Assembly (NCBI RefSeq): GCF_001017435.1
Contig: NZ_CP011371.1
Span: 4,216,001 to 4,280,000 of the forward strand
Source of the DNA: Caldimonas brevitalea
Lineage (GTDB): Bacteria > Pseudomonadota > Gammaproteobacteria > Burkholderiales > Burkholderiaceae_C
Direction of reading: 5' to 3'
Length of the DNA stretch: 64,000 bases
Position 1 is the stretch's first letter. The number at the start of each line of letters is the position of its first letter. The position numbers were made by a program, and so were the translations under genes. This document shows, in pieces, positions 44,209 to 54,510 of this stretch. The notes under the pieces were generated by a model that was not told where the DNA came from, did no database searches, and saw only the letters and a program-made list of their open reading frames with translations.

Positions 44209-45852
44209 TCATCCGATCACGCGAGTGCCGGAGGCATCGAGCTTGGGCGGCACTTCGAAGGTGTGGAAGGGCGCCGGCGACGGCACCTCCCACTCCAGGC
44301 CTTCGGCGCCTTCCCAAGGGCGCTGCGACGCTGGCTGGCCCTTGTGGCGCAGCACCGGCCAGACGACGAACAACAGGAAATACACCTGTACCAGGCCGAA
44401 GACGAAGGCGGCCACCGTGGCCAGTGCGTTGAAGTCGGCAAACTGCATCGGGTAGTCGGCATAACGACGCGGCATGCCCGCCAGCCCAAGGAAGTGCATG
44501 GGGAAGAACGCGACGTTGAAACTGACGAGCGAGACCCAGAAGTGCACCTGGCCGTGGAATTCGGAGTACATCACGCCGCTCCACTTCGGGGCCCAGAAAT
44601 AGAAGCCGGCGAACAGCGCGAACAGCGAACCGGCCACCAGCACATAGTGGAAATGCGCGACCACGTAGTAGGTGTCGTGCAGTTGGAGGTCGATGGAGGC
44701 CATCGACAGGATCAGCCCGGTGAAGCCACCGATCGTGAACACCCAGATGAAGCCGACCGCGAACAGCATCGGCGTCTCGAAGGTCAACGAGCCTCGCCAC
44801 ATCGTCGCGACCCAGTTGAAGATCTTCACGCCGGTCGGCACCGAGATCAGCATGGTCCCGTACATGAAATACAGCTGGCCGGTCAGGGGCATCCCGGTCG
44901 CGAACATGTGGTGGGCCCAGACGATGAACGACAGCACCGCGATCGCCCCCGTCGCATACACCATCGACGTGTAGCCGAACAGCCGCTTGCGCGCAAAGGC
45001 CGGCACCACCTGGCTGACGATGCCGAAGGCCGGCAGGATCATGATGTAGACCTCGGGGTGCCCGAAGAACCAGAAAATGTGCTGGTACATGATCGGGTCG
45101 CCGCCGCCGGCGGGGTTGAAGAAGGTGGTGCCGAAGTGGCGGTCGGTCAGCGTCATCGTGATCGCGCCGGCCAGCACCGGCATCACGGCGATCAGCAGGT
45201 AGGCCGTGATCAGCCAGGTCCAGCAGAACATCGGCATCTTCATCAGCGTGAGCCCGGGCGCACGCATGTTGAGGACGGTCACGATGATGTTGATCGACCC
45301 CATGATCGAGCTGGCGCCCATGATGTGCAGCGCGAAGATGGCGAAGTCCATCGAGGCGGGCATCTGGTAGGTCAGGGGCGCGTAGATGGTCCAGCCCGCC
45401 GCCGGCGCACCGCCCGGCATGAAAAATGTGCTCGCGAGCACGATGCCGGCCGGCACCAGCAGCCAGAAGCTGAAGTTGTTCATGCGCGCGAACGCCATGT
45501 CGGACGCCCCGATCTGCAGCGGGATCATCCAGTTCGCGAAGCCGACGAAGGCCGGCATGATGGCGCCGAACACCATGATCAGCCCGTGCATCGTGACGAA
45601 CTGGTTGTAGAGGTGCGGATTGAAGAACTGCAGCCCGGGCTGGAACAGCTCGGCCCGCAGCAGCAGCGCCAGCACCCCGCCGAGCAAAAACATCGTGAAG
45701 CTGAACAGCAGGTAGAGGGTGCCGATGTCCTTGTGGTTGGTCGCGTACACCCAGCGCCGCCAGCCGTGCGGGTGGCCGTGCGCGTCGTGCTCGCCGGGGT
45801 GGTGGCCGGCGACATCGGCCGGGGCGACATGGGTCGAGGCGGGAATGCTCAT
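44209..45852 (-). CDS. ctaD: Cytochrome c oxidase subunit I (orphan copy)
   Basis: A 547-residue haem-copper oxidase subunit I with twelve membrane helices. Haem a and a3/CuB ligands are present: HGLIMVFG, GHPEVYI with the tyrosine cross-link, HHMF and HFHYVL. The K-channel lysine (PTGVKIFNW) and the D-channel residues (ANWMIPLQIGASDMAFARMNN) are intact, so it is an A-type proton pump. AAGGAG precedes ATG 45852. Subunits II and III, assembly factor and cytochrome c genes usually adjacent to ctaD are absent here. A duplicate or a split operon is inferred. Confidence 0.95.
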   Translation of the reverse strand: MSIPASTHVAPADVAGHHPGEHDAHGHPHGWRRWVYATNHKDIGTLYLLFSFTMFLLGGVLALLLRAELFQPGLQFFNPHLYNQFVTMHGLIMVFGAIMPAFVGFANWMIPLQIGASDMAFARMNNFSFWLLVPAGIVLASTFFMPGGAPAAGWTIYAPLTYQMPASMDFAIFALHIMGASSIMGSINIIVTVLNMRAPGLTLMKMPMFCWTWLITAYLLIAVMPVLAGAITMTLTDRHFGTTFFNPAGGGDPIMYQHIFWFFGHPEVYIMILPAFGIVSQVVPAFARKRLFGYTSMVYATGAIAVLSFIVWAHHMFATGMPLTGQLYFMYGTMLISVPTGVKIFNWVATMWRGSLTFETPMLFAVGFIWVFTIGGFTGLILSMASIDLQLHDTYYVVAHFHYVLVAGSLFALFAGFYFWAPKWSGVMYSEFHGQVHFWVSLVSFNVAFFPMHFLGLAGMPRRYADYPMQFADFNALATVAAFVFGLVQVYFLLFVVWPVLRHKGQPASQRPWEGAEGLEWEVPSPAPFHTFEVPPKLDASGTRVIG

Positions 45853-46158
45853 CGAGGGGCTCCTTCGGCGAAGGCATGGCGCGGCACGCGTCGGTGCGGT
45901 GGAGGTGCAAGCGGGATACCCGCTCGCCAGCCGCGGGGAGTGGCTGGCGGGCGCTGAAAACGGCACGCCTGGCGCGTAAATCCCTCTGCGGCGGCGAAGT
46001 TTTCCAGGCCGCTCTTCATTCACGCCGAAAGCCGCCAATTGGACCGGGAACCGACGCCTAATGCGGCGTTGGGCGTCGAGCAGCGGTGGAAGAATCCGGG
46101 CCACTGCAGCGTCTCGGGGCAGGCCCGACGCCACCACCGCCCATTCGAGACCCCCGCG
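45853..46158. other. Divergent spacer ahead of ctaD
   Basis: About 300 bases between leftward ctaD and the rightward methyltransferase gene. It contains an 8-bp hairpin (CGCCAGCC 45925-45932, GGCTGGCG 45942-45949) and a small palindrome GCGGGATACCCGC (45911-45923). No promoter hexamers are clear to me and no extra gene is supported. Confidence 0.4.
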
Positions 46159-46827
46159 ATGTCGATACCCTTATTCGAGACCTTGCAATCGCTAGGCCTC
46201 GCCGCGCCGCGCGGCATCCTGCAGGTCGGCGCCAGCTATGGCCAGGAACTGCCGATGTTCCTCCAGCACGGTGTGCGGCATGGCGTGTTCATCGAGCCGC
46301 TGCCGCAGCCATATGCCCATCTCGCGGCGACGTGCCGGCAGATCCCGAACTATGTCGCGGTACAAGCTCTGTGCACCGACGAAAGCGGCAAGACCTACAC
46401 CTTCCACCTGGCGACCAACGGCGGCATGAGCAGCAGCATCCTGCCGCCGGCCAACCATCTCACCGTCTTCAGCGACGTCAAGTTCGAGGGCACGGTCGAG
46501 CTGAGTTCCCACACGCTCGACGATGTGACCGCCTTCCTCGGCGCCAACGGGCACGCCGCGACGATGGCCGAGCTCGACACGCTCTACATGGACACGCAGG
46601 GCGCCGAGTTGAAGATCCTGATGGGCGCCAATCGCACCCTGAAGTCGATCAAATACATCTTCACCGAGGTGATGCGTGGCGACCTGTATGCCGGCCAGAC
46701 GCCGTTTCCGAGCTTCTGCGCCTGGCTCGACGCCTGCGGCTACACGCTCAACAACGTCTATTTCGACCGCCACCACGCGGGCGACGCCTTGTTCATCCGC
46801 AAGGACGTGCTCGGGCTGACAGCCTGA
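46159..46827 (+). CDS. FkbM-family SAM-dependent methyltransferase
   Basis: A 222-residue class I methyltransferase of the FkbM type. The SAM loop is GILQVGASYGQELPMFLQHG, followed by the acidic strand VFIEPLPQPY and, in the C-terminal half, TLYMDTQGAELKILMGA, the FkbM DxQG[AY]E block. These enzymes methylate sugar or polyketide oxygens; the target here is unknown and no glycan cluster is adjacent. Start 46159 is preferred over 46039 because the SAM strand begins there. It converges on the antiporter gene with a 10-nt gap. Confidence 0.88.
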   Translation: MSIPLFETLQSLGLAAPRGILQVGASYGQELPMFLQHGVRHGVFIEPLPQPYAHLAATCRQIPNYVAVQALCTDESGKTYTFHLATNGGMSSSILPPANHLTVFSDVKFEGTVELSSHTLDDVTAFLGANGHAATMAELDTLYMDTQGAELKILMGANRTLKSIKYIFTEVMRGDLYAGQTPFPSFCAWLDACGYTLNNVYFDRHHAGDALFIRKDVLGLTA

Positions 46828-46837
46828 GGCGCCGCCC

Positions 46838-48082
46838 CTAGCGCAGCCCTCGGTCGCGTCGGCGGCTGTAGCGCTCCATCAGCGGGGTCGACGACACGCC
46901 GTGGACGAGGATGGACAGCGCGATCGCGATCAAGGCCGCACTCGCGACCGGTTCGGCCAGTGCCTGGTCGACGTCGTGCCCCACCGCATAGGTGAGGTAA
47001 TAGACCGAGCCGACGCCACGGATGCCGAACCAGGCCACCAGGCGGCGCTGCGCACGTGACAAAAACCGGCGCGGCACACTCGCCAGCACGGCCAGCGGGC
47101 GCACCAGCACCGTCACGATGAGCGCAAAGCCGACCGTCTTCCACTCCCATTCCACCCAGGCGAGCGATGCGCCGATCAGCAGCACCACCGCCACTTCGGC
47201 GAGCCGCTCGCACTGCGCGCTGAAATTGATCAGGCGAGACGAATGGGCCGCGTCCGGCGCATCGGCCGGCTCGACCCGGTTGCACATCTCGGTGTGTGTC
47301 AAGGCGGCGCCTGTGGCGAACACCGCGAGAAAGCCATACGCCTTGATCGCCAGCGCAATGCCGTAGACCAGCGCGATGACGCCGAAGACGAGGAACTCCT
47401 CCGACTCCAGCGAGTGCCCGGTGCCGCGCAGGCGCAGCACTGCGCGGCCGACCAGCTTGCCGCACAACCAGCCGAGCAGCAGCCCGGCGCCCACCGCCCA
47501 CACCACGTCGACCAGCACCCAACGCCACCCGTAGGCGCCGATCTCGTGCAGCCCCATCACCCCCAGCGCCAGCATCACGGCCGGAAAGGCGGTGCCGTCG
47601 TTGACGCCGCCTTCGGCAGTCAGCGAGAAGCGCACCCGGTCGCGGTCGCCGGGTTCGTGGATCTGCACGTCCGACGCGAGCACCGGGTCGGTCGGCGCGA
47701 GGATGGCGCCGAGCAGCAGCGCGGCGGTCCAGGGCACGCCGAGCAGGGCCCAGGCCACCAGAGCCGTCAGTGCGGTGGTGAGCACCATGCCCAGCGTCGC
47801 GAGCCGGATCGGCACGGCCCACTCGGCCAGCGAAAACGGGATGCGCAGCCGCAAGCCGACGGCGAACAAGGTGATCAGCACGGCGATCTCGGTCAGCAGC
47901 TCCAGTTGCGCCGCATGGCGCATCGGCTCGACCGACAGCATGTTGGCACCCAGCGGCCCGACGAGAGCCCCGACGCCGAGATAGAGGATGGCCGGCGACA
48001 ACGGCAGGCGCTGCACCCAGCGCGATGAAAAGGCCATCACGATCAGCACAGCGCCGACCAGCACAAACCAGGGAATCAACAT
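46838..48082 (-). CDS. CPA1-family cation:proton antiporter
   Basis: A 414-residue membrane protein with about 12 helices. The CPA1 signatures LAPTDPVLASDV and EGGVNDGTAFP (ND pair of electroneutral exchangers) are intact, so Na+/H+ or K+/H+ exchange is expected across the inner membrane for pH and salt homeostasis. There is no C-terminal RCK/TrkA domain. No ribosome site stands out at ATG 48082, where the leader is a C-tract. It is convergent with the methyltransferase and divergent from the stress protein gene. Confidence 0.9.
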   Translation of the reverse strand: MLIPWFVLVGAVLIVMAFSSRWVQRLPLSPAILYLGVGALVGPLGANMLSVEPMRHAAQLELLTEIAVLITLFAVGLRLRIPFSLAEWAVPIRLATLGMVLTTALTALVAWALLGVPWTAALLLGAILAPTDPVLASDVQIHEPGDRDRVRFSLTAEGGVNDGTAFPAVMLALGVMGLHEIGAYGWRWVLVDVVWAVGAGLLLGWLCGKLVGRAVLRLRGTGHSLESEEFLVFGVIALVYGIALAIKAYGFLAVFATGAALTHTEMCNRVEPADAPDAAHSSRLINFSAQCERLAEVAVVLLIGASLAWVEWEWKTVGFALIVTVLVRPLAVLASVPRRFLSRAQRRLVAWFGIRGVGSVYYLTYAVGHDVDQALAEPVASAALIAIALSILVHGVSSTPLMERYSRRRDRGLR

Positions 48083-48320
48083 CGAGGGGGGATGGGGGTG
48101 GGGTGAACGGAGACGGCCGAGTCAAGCAAACCCGGTGCCGGCGCTTGCACCTCAGCCCTTTCCGACGCTGCAGTTACAGTCCGGCACCAATCCAGCGATG
48201 TCTCGCCACTGTGTCTCAGCGGCGCCTGTGTCTCGGCCAGGACCGCCTGTTGCTGAGGAGTGGAGCAGGCCCGCCCCAACCGCGCGGCCTGTCCCACACT
48301 TCAACTTGCAGGAGAGAGCA

Positions 48321-48839
48321 ATGGCTGATTCAAGACTCGTGACTGGACTGTTCCGCGACCGTGAGAGCGCCGAGCGCGCCTACCAGTCCATCACCACCCG
48401 GGGTTACGGCAAGGATGACGTCAACGTCGTGATGTCCGACGAAACCCGCAAGCGCCATTTCGGCGCCAGCGGCGAGACCACGGAGCTGGGCAACAAGGCC
48501 GCTGAAGGCGCCGGCATCGGTGGGGCCGTCGGCGGCACGGTGGGCGCGATTGCCGCGGCGATCGCCGCGGTCGGCACCTCGGTGGCGATCCCGGGGCTCG
48601 GGGTTGTGATTGCCGGCCCGCTGGCGGCGGCACTCGCCGGTGCGGGCGCCGGCGCGGCCACCGGCGGCCTGCTGGGCGCCCTGATCGGCTGGGGCATCCC
48701 GGAGGAACGCGTCAAGCACTACGAGCAGGGCATCAAGGACGGCGGCATCTTGTTGGGCGTGCGTCCGCGCTCGGACGACGACGCGCTGGCTTTCGAGCAG
48801 GACTGGAAGTCCAACCGGGGCGAGCACGTGTACCGCTGA
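48321..48839 (+). CDS. General stress protein 17M-like protein with glycine-zipper segment
   Basis: A 172-residue protein. Residues 5-60 (VTGLFRDRESAERAYQSITTRGYG, then VNVVMSDETRKRHF) match the YflT/17M-type stress domain. The middle is an extended Gly/Ala-rich hydrophobic stretch (about 65-125) that could insert in a membrane, followed by an acidic-basic tail IPEERVKHYEQGIKDGGILLGV. AGGAGAGAG precedes ATG 48321 closely. The homologues are induced by stress or stationary phase; the mechanism is unknown. It is a single gene ended by an inverted repeat. Confidence 0.85.
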   Translation: MADSRLVTGLFRDRESAERAYQSITTRGYGKDDVNVVMSDETRKRHFGASGETTELGNKAAEGAGIGGAVGGTVGAIAAAIAAVGTSVAIPGLGVVIAGPLAAALAGAGAGAATGGLLGALIGWGIPEERVKHYEQGIKDGGILLGVRPRSDDDALAFEQDWKSNRGEHVYR

Positions 48840-48847
48840 TCGTGTCC

Positions 48848-48888
48848 GGCGGCGCGGCCTCGCGCCGCGTAGGCTACGGCGCGCCGCC
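48848..48888. terminator. GC-rich inverted repeat between convergent genes
   Basis: GGCGGCGCG (48848-48856) pairs exactly with CGCGCCGCC (48880-48888), and inner bases can pair further. It starts 9 nt after the stress-protein stop and ends 3 nt before the convergent small gene's stop. No T-run is present, so bidirectional termination is plausible but unproven. Confidence 0.4.
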
Positions 48889-48890
48889 TG

Positions 48891-49103
48891 TCAGTCGCGG
48901 CGGCGCGCTGCCAACCGCAGCCGCGCCGCCTGCTGGCGCACCAGCGGGGCACTGAGCATCAGCGCGGCCGAGGCGGCCAGCGCCATCGGCACCATCGAGC
49001 CGAAGTGATCCATCCCCCAGGCGCCGAGCAAGATGGCTCCGTGCCCCAGGAAGTAAAGGCGCAGGTTGCGCCGCCGGCTGTCGGTGTTGTTGGTGGTGGT
49101 CAT
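48891..49103 (-). CDS. Small two-helix membrane protein
   Basis: A 70-residue protein of no recognised family. It has a basic N-terminus (TDSRRRNLRL), two hydrophobic helices (LYFLGHGAILLGAWGM and MVPMALAASAALMLSAPLV) and a basic tail, the look of a small inner-membrane protein. A GAGAGG element lies just upstream of ATG 49103; longer frames lack a ribosome site. Function unknown. Confidence 0.6.
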   Translation of the reverse strand: MTTTNNTDSRRRNLRLYFLGHGAILLGAWGMDHFGSMVPMALAASAALMLSAPLVRQQAARLRLAARRRD

Positions 49104-49267
49104 AAACCCTCTCGCGACCCGGCCTCGACGGGCCGATGCGAGATTCTTGACCGCGACGGCCTCGGCCTGCGTACCGCCGGCGACCACGCCGTCTGCCGGT
49201 CGTCCATTCCGTCACGCTCGGCGCCGCTTTGTGTCACTCGAGTAGCGAAGGCCGCATCCGAGCGCCA

Positions 49268-49954
49268 TCACAACCGTAGCGAGCCGCTGTACAGGATGGG
49301 GCCGGTCGGCGCGCCGGTCTTCGAGCCGCCGGCCGGCTCCAGGCTGACCGCGAAGGCGGCGACACCCTCTGGCACCCGGCCCGGCTGCAACACCGTCGGC
49401 CGTTCAGGCGAGATCAGCCCGAGCGAGCGCGGCGCCCCGGTCACCGGCACCGCCCACAGCTCCAGCGCCTGCCCCGCCTTCAGGCTGACCGGGGCGAGCG
49501 GCCGCACCAGCAGGCTGCGCCCGTCCGCCGCCACGCCAGCGACAAAGGAAGAAGCGCCTTCCGGCGCGCTCAGCACCACCACCATCGGCGGGCGCGAGGG
49601 CGAAGGCGTGCCGAGCAGCACCGCAAACCAGACCGCGGCCGCGGTGGCGAAGACCGCCCAGGCGCGCCAGAAGTCGAGCGTCTGCCAGCGCCGCACCGGC
49701 GCGCTCGTGCGTCGCGTGCTCGCGGCCGGGTCGAGCCGGGCCTCGAGGCGCTGCCAGACCTGCGGTGTCGGTTCGACCGGCGGCACGACTTGTGACAGTG
49801 GGGTCAGACGCACCTGCCACGCCGCCACCGCGTCGCGCAACGTCGGGTGGGCCGGCAACAAGGTTTCGAAGCGGCGCCGGGCGCCGCCGCTCAGCGTGCC
49901 GAGCACGTATTCGGCGGCCAGCCGGTCGGCCAGGTCGGGTCGGGTGTAGTTCAC
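49268..49954 (-). CDS. RskA-type anti-sigma factor
   Basis: A 228-residue protein: N-terminal short helical sigma-binding region (LADRLAAEYVLGTLSGGARRRFETLL, about 5-45), a membrane helix (about 95-115, WAVFATAAAVWFAVLLG), and an extracytoplasmic beta-rich C-terminal domain (SLLVRPLAPVSLKAGQALELWAV...). This is the anti-sigma-K (RskA) architecture. The start is GTG at 49954 preceded by GAGGGG and overlapping the sigma gene stop as GTGA, so the two are translationally coupled and co-produced. It holds the sigma factor at the membrane until an envelope signal triggers release. Confidence 0.88.
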   Translation of the reverse strand: MNYTRPDLADRLAAEYVLGTLSGGARRRFETLLPAHPTLRDAVAAWQVRLTPLSQVVPPVEPTPQVWQRLEARLDPAASTRRTSAPVRRWQTLDFWRAWAVFATAAAVWFAVLLGTPSPSRPPMVVVLSAPEGASSFVAGVAADGRSLLVRPLAPVSLKAGQALELWAVPVTGAPRSLGLISPERPTVLQPGRVPEGVAAFAVSLEPAGGSKTGAPTGPILYSGSLRL

Positions 49955-50574
49955 ACCGCCCCCTCGGCACCGGCCCGCTCGAGGCACTGCTTGAGCGCCT
50001 GCAAACCGCGACGCACCCACGACTTGACCGAGCCCAGCGGTGCATGCAGTTGTTCGGCCACCTCGGTGTGGCTCAGGCCCTGGTAATACGCGAGCGCCAG
50101 GCTTTGTTGCTGTTCGGCCGACAAACCGGCCAGGCAGCGCTGCAGCAAGCGGGCCGCCACCGCCTGTTGCCACAGGTCGGCGGGCCCCGGGCCCGGGTCG
50201 GGGTACATCTCGGTCACGTCGATTTCCTGCTCTTCGTCTGCCGCAGCAGCCTCGGCCATCTGCGGCCGCGCCTGCAAGCGCCGTACGCTGTCGATCGCCC
50301 GGTTGCGGGCGATGCTGGTCAACCAGGTCATCGGCTGGCTCTGTGCCGCCTGATACCCGGGCGCGGCACGCCAGATGTTCAGGTACACCTCCTGCAGCAC
50401 CTCTTCGGCTTGCGCACGCCGGCTTTGTATACGCAGGATCACGCCCAACAGATGCGAGGCGCTCAGCCGGTACAACTCGGCGAACGCCGCGCGGTCCCGC
50501 AGTCCCGCGCGGGCGAGCAAGTCCGCCAGCCTTCGGCTGCGGTTCGACCACGCGTCGGGAGGGAGTTGAGACAT
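49951..50574 (-). CDS. ECF-type RNA polymerase sigma factor (SigK-like)
   Basis: A 207-residue ECF sigma factor. Region 2 runs about 20-85 (VYLNIWRAAPGYQ; WLTSIARNRAIDSVRRLQ) and region 4 about 145-200 (LAYYQGLSHTEVAEQLHAPLGSVKSW). It recruits RNA polymerase to a specific regulon, likely oxidative or envelope stress, controlled by the coupled anti-sigma protein. The preferred start is 50574 (MSQLPPD); a longer reading adds an unstructured Pro/Arg-rich leader. Upstream of its start I cannot identify an autoregulated -35/-10 with confidence. Confidence 0.9.
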   Translation of the reverse strand: MSQLPPDAWSNRSRRLADLLARAGLRDRAAFAELYRLSASHLLGVILRIQSRRAQAEEVLQEVYLNIWRAAPGYQAAQSQPMTWLTSIARNRAIDSVRRLQARPQMAEAAAADEEQEIDVTEMYPDPGPGPADLWQQAVAARLLQRCLAGLSAEQQQSLALAYYQGLSHTEVAEQLHAPLGSVKSWVRRGLQALKQCLERAGAEGAV

Positions 50575-50701
50575 GGCGCTCGATGGCAGGGGTAGGACGT
50601 GGTGAAGGCGCCGCGGTCCGGGGGGGCACCGCCCGCGTCGCACACACAGGATAGGCGCCGTGCAGCGGTCGCCGCACGGCGCCCTCCTTCCCCCTCCCCT
50701 C

Positions 50702-52849
50702 TCAGTGTTTCGCGGCGGGTGCCGGTGTGGCGGCCGTCGCCGGTGCCGATGCGGCGGCGGCAGGCGCCGCGGAGCGCCGGTGGTCCTCGTATTCACGCGC
50801 CATCACATAGGCCTTGATCGCCGCCAGGCCGTCGGCGTCCAGCAAATCGTCGAAGGCCGGCATGCCGCGCGCTTGCAAGGCTCCTTTGAGCACGATCTCG
50901 GGAAACGCCGCCCGCGTCGCGTCGCTCGAGCGGCGCAGATCGGGGATCACGCCGCCGCTGACGGCCCCGACGCCATGGCACATCGCGCAGGTGGTGTGGT
51001 ACAGCCGGCTGCCGCGTGCCACCGTCTCGGCACTCGCCGTCACCGGCTGTGGCATGCGCGCCACCTGGTCGGGGCGCGGCGGCAGCGGCGGCAACACCGC
51101 CTTGCCACCGAGCTTGAACACCAGCAAGCGGCTGACGTTGCGCACGCCGGTCGCCACCGTGGCCTCACCGCCGATCAGCGCGGCCGAGCCGCCCCAGCCC
51201 GCCATCACGGCCACATACTGCTCGCCGCCAACGGCGTAACTGACCGGCCCGGCCATCACGCCGGTCTGCGCACCAAACTCCCACAGCTTGCGGCCATCGT
51301 CGGCCGCGTAGGCGACGAAGCGGCCGTCCGCCGTGCCCTGGAACACCAGGTTGCCGGCGGTCGCCATGGTCCCGCCGTTCCAGTGGAAGGCGTAGGGCGC
51401 TTTCCAGGCGGCGCGCTGGCGCACCGGGTCCCAGGCGATCAACGCGCCGCTCGCCACCTCGCGCGGGAAGGCGGTGAACTGCTCTTCACCCGCGCCGACG
51501 TTCCAAGCGCCGTTGCGATAACGGAAGTCACGTTTGCCGTTGATGTAGACGAACGGCAGTTCCTGGTAGGGGATGTAGACCAGCCCGGTTTTCGGGCTGA
51601 ACGACATCGGCTGCCAGTTGTGGGCCCCGAACGGCCCCGGCCATTGCACCGACGGCTCCTGCGTGTAGCGCGTCTTCGCCGTTTCCACCGGGCGTCCGGT
51701 GGCCTTGTCGACACGTTCGGCCCAGGTGACCTTGCCGAACTTCTCGGCCGACAGCAGCTCGCCGGTGGCGCGGTCGAGCACATAGAAAAAGCCGTTCTTG
51801 GGCGCCTGCATGATCACCTTGCGCCGCACGCCGTCCAGCATCAGGTCGGCCAGCACCAGGTCTTGCGTCGCGGTGTAGTCCCAGCTGTCGCCCGGGGTGG
51901 TCTGGTAGTGCCACACCAGGCGGCCGGTGTCGGGGTCGATCGCGAGGATGGACGAGAGATAGAGGTTGTCGCCGCCGCCGGGGCTGCGGATCTCGCGGTT
52001 CCAGGGCGAGCCGTTGCCGGTGCCCACGTACAGCAGCTTCAGCTCGGGGTCGTAGGCCATCGCATTCCAGACCGTGCCGCCGCCGCCGTATTTCCACCAC
52101 TCGCCGTTCCAGGTCGCCAGGGCCTTTTGCAGCTCGGGCGACTCCTGCGGCTCGGCCGGGTTGCCGGGCACGGTGTAGACGCGCCACAGCAGCTTGCCGT
52201 CGCGCGCGTCGTAGGCCGAGAAATAGCCGCGCACGCCCAGCTCGGCGCCGCCGTTGCCGATGATCACCTTGCCCGCCACCACACGCGGCGCACCGGTGAT
52301 GGTGTAGGGCTTGCTGTTGTCGGTGGTCTGGGTCGACCAGACCGGCTTGCCGCTCGCCGCGTCGAGCGCGATCAGCCGGCCGTCGAGCGTGCCGACGTAG
52401 ACGAGACCCTTCCACACGGCCACCCCGCGGTTCACCGAATCACAGCAGGCATGCCGGCCCTTGGCCTTGTGCACGCCCGGGTCGTACTGCCACAGCGTTT
52501 TGCCGCTGCGCGCGTCGACGGCGATCACCCGGCTCCAGGCCAGCGTTGCGTACAGCACACCGTCGACCACGATCGGCGTGGCCTCCAGCCCGCGATCGTT
52601 GTCGAGGTCGATCCACCAGGCCAAACCGAGCCGGTCGACGTTGCGATCGTGCACCGATTGCAGCGGGCTGTAGCGCTGCTCGGCATAGGTGCGGCCGTGG
52701 CTGAGCCAGTTGGCGCCGTCGCGCTCGCTGGACGCGATGCGGGCGGCGTCGACCCGGCCCGCCGCCGGCGCTGCGTGGGCGCCCGGCAGCAGCGCCAGGG
52801 CAGCGCACAGGGCGGCCGCCGCGGTGCGCGACAAGGTTGCAATGTTCAT
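50702..52849 (-). CDS. Quinohemoprotein (PQQ) alcohol dehydrogenase, type II
   Basis: A 715-residue periplasmic enzyme: signal peptide (about 1-27), PQQ beta-propeller with the vicinal disulfide pair in [11 protein letters not shown], catalytic Asp in WDYTATQ, and a C-terminal cytochrome c domain with CAMCHG and a likely methionine ligand in GMPAFDDL. The WDYT pattern (Thr two residues after Asp) fits the calcium-type; lanthanide enzymes carry a second Asp there. It oxidises primary alcohols and passes electrons to a cytochrome. GGGAGGA precedes ATG 52849. An Ala/Pro tail of about 25 residues follows. The aldehyde dehydrogenase lies upstream on the same strand. Confidence 0.93.
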   Translation of the reverse strand: MNIATLSRTAAAALCAALALLPGAHAAPAAGRVDAARIASSERDGANWLSHGRTYAEQRYSPLQSVHDRNVDRLGLAWWIDLDNDRGLEATPIVVDGVLYATLAWSRVIAVDARSGKTLWQYDPGVHKAKGRHACCDSVNRGVAVWKGLVYVGTLDGRLIALDAASGKPVWSTQTTDNSKPYTITGAPRVVAGKVIIGNGGAELGVRGYFSAYDARDGKLLWRVYTVPGNPAEPQESPELQKALATWNGEWWKYGGGGTVWNAMAYDPELKLLYVGTGNGSPWNREIRSPGGGDNLYLSSILAIDPDTGRLVWHYQTTPGDSWDYTATQDLVLADLMLDGVRRKVIMQAPKNGFFYVLDRATGELLSAEKFGKVTWAERVDKATGRPVETAKTRYTQEPSVQWPGPFGAHNWQPMSFSPKTGLVYIPYQELPFVYINGKRDFRYRNGAWNVGAGEEQFTAFPREVASGALIAWDPVRQRAAWKAPYAFHWNGGTMATAGNLVFQGTADGRFVAYAADDGRKLWEFGAQTGVMAGPVSYAVGGEQYVAVMAGWGGSAALIGGEATVATGVRNVSRLLVFKLGGKAVLPPLPPRPDQVARMPQPVTASAETVARGSRLYHTTCAMCHGVGAVSGGVIPDLRRSSDATRAAFPEIVLKGALQARGMPAFDDLLDADGLAAIKAYVMAREYEDHRRSAAPAAAASAPATAATPAPAAKH

Positions 52850-52917
52850 CGCAGCTGTCCTCCCTTGATGGTTCTGGCGGTGCCGGCAACACGTCCCCGC
52901 GCCGCCGGCCTGCGATG

Positions 52918-54393
52918 TCAGTAGGCGATGCAGACCGACTTGATCTCGGTATACGCGTCGAGCGCCGCGCGGCCGTGCTCACGACCCACGCCCGAGCTCT
53001 TGAAGCCCCCGAAGGGCATGCTCGGGTCGATGATGTTGTGGGTGTTGACCCAGACCGTGCCGGCATCGAGCCGCTCGACGATGCGGTGGACGGCCCGCAA
53101 GTCGTTGCTCCAGACACTCGCGCCCAGGCCGTAGTCGCTGTCGTTGGCCTGGCGCAGCACCGCGTCGATGTCGTCGAAGGGCATCGCCACCACCACCGGG
53201 CCGAACACCTCTTCGCGCACCAGCGTCAAGGGTTTGCAGGCGGTGTTCGCGACCACCGTGGGGTGGACGAAGTAACCCGCACGCGCCGCGGCTTGGCCGC
53301 CGGTGACGATCTCGGCGCCCTCCGTGCGGCCGGTCTCGATCAGGCCCATCACCCGCTCGCGCTGTCGCTGCGAGACCAGCGGGCCCATCTGCACGCCGGC
53401 ATCGAAACCCGACCCGAGGGTCAAGCTGTCGGCAATCTTGGCGACCTCGCCGACCACCTTGTCGTACAGCTTGCGATGCACGTACAGCCGCGACCCGGCC
53501 GTGCACACCTGCCCCTGGTTGAGGAAGATGGCCGACGCAGCGCCTTGTGCGGCCGCGGCGGGATCGCAATCGTCGAGCACCAGCACGGGGCTCTTGCCGC
53601 CCAGTTCGAGCGACACGCGCTTGAGGCTGCGACCGCACTCCTCGCCGATCAGCCGGCCCACCTCGGTCGACCCGGTGAAGGTGATCTTCTGCACGCCGGG
53701 GTGGCGCACCAGCGCGGCACCGGTGGCGCCGTCACCGGTCACGACGTTGAGCACCCCCGCCGGGAAACCGGCCTGCTCGGCCAGTTCCGCCAGCCGCAAC
53801 GCCGTCAGCGGCGTTTCTTCGGCGGGCTTGAGCACCACGGTGCAGCCGCACGCCAGGGCCGGCGCGATCTTCCACACCGCCATCAACATCGGGAAGTTCC
53901 ACGGCACGATGGCGCCCACCACGCCCACCGGTTGACGCCGCGCCGTCGCGCTGTAGCGCACCCCCGGCGTGAAACCCACCGACAGGTCGAGCGCCTGGCC
54001 CTCGATCTTGGTGGCCCAGCCGGCCATGTAGCGCAGCCACTGCACGCTGGACGCGATGTCGATCGCCTGGCTCACGCCCAGCAGCTTGCCGTTGTTGAGG
54101 GTTTCGAGCCGCGCCAGTTCGTCGGCGTGGGCCTCGACCAGATCGGCCAGCTTCAGCAGCAAACGTTCGCGTTGTGCCGGCAAGGTGGCGCGCCAGGGGC
54201 CGTCGAACGCCGTGCGTGCGGCGCGCACCGCGCAGTCGACATCCTCCGGGCCGGCCGCCGGCACCTGGGCGATGCACTCGCCGGTGGCCGGGTCGTACAC
54301 CGCGAAGGTCTCGCCCGACCGGGCGGCGCACCACTGCCCGTCGATGAGCATGGCTTGGGGAAGCTGGGACAGCACTTGGGGGCGAGCGTTCAT
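52918..54393 (-). CDS. NAD-dependent aldehyde dehydrogenase
   Basis: A 491-residue ALDH. Rossmann block [28 protein letters not shown], catalytic Glu in [11 protein letters not shown], catalytic Cys in [14 protein letters not shown], and [15 protein letters not shown] are intact. AGGAGA precedes ATG 54393. It is in one likely operon with the PQQ alcohol dehydrogenase downstream (68-nt gap): the periplasmic enzyme makes an aldehyde and this cytoplasmic enzyme finishes the oxidation. The AraC regulator gene lies just upstream on the same strand. Confidence 0.93.
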   Translation of the reverse strand: MNARPQVLSQLPQAMLIDGQWCAARSGETFAVYDPATGECIAQVPAAGPEDVDCAVRAARTAFDGPWRATLPAQRERLLLKLADLVEAHADELARLETLNNGKLLGVSQAIDIASSVQWLRYMAGWATKIEGQALDLSVGFTPGVRYSATARRQPVGVVGAIVPWNFPMLMAVWKIAPALACGCTVVLKPAEETPLTALRLAELAEQAGFPAGVLNVVTGDGATGAALVRHPGVQKITFTGSTEVGRLIGEECGRSLKRVSLELGGKSPVLVLDDCDPAAAAQGAASAIFLNQGQVCTAGSRLYVHRKLYDKVVGEVAKIADSLTLGSGFDAGVQMGPLVSQRQRERVMGLIETGRTEGAEIVTGGQAAARAGYFVHPTVVANTACKPLTLVREEVFGPVVVAMPFDDIDAVLRQANDSDYGLGASVWSNDLRAVHRIVERLDAGTVWVNTHNIIDPSMPFGGFKSSGVGREHGRAALDAYTEIKSVCIAY

Positions 54394-54510
54394 CGCGGGT
54401 CTCCTGTCGTTGTAAGAGACCGCAAGGTAGCCTTGTCGCCCACGCTGGCGCTTGAAGCCGCGTGCAGCCGGCTTGTCGCGGCGTGCAAACCGCGGGTTGA
54501 TCCCGAGGTG

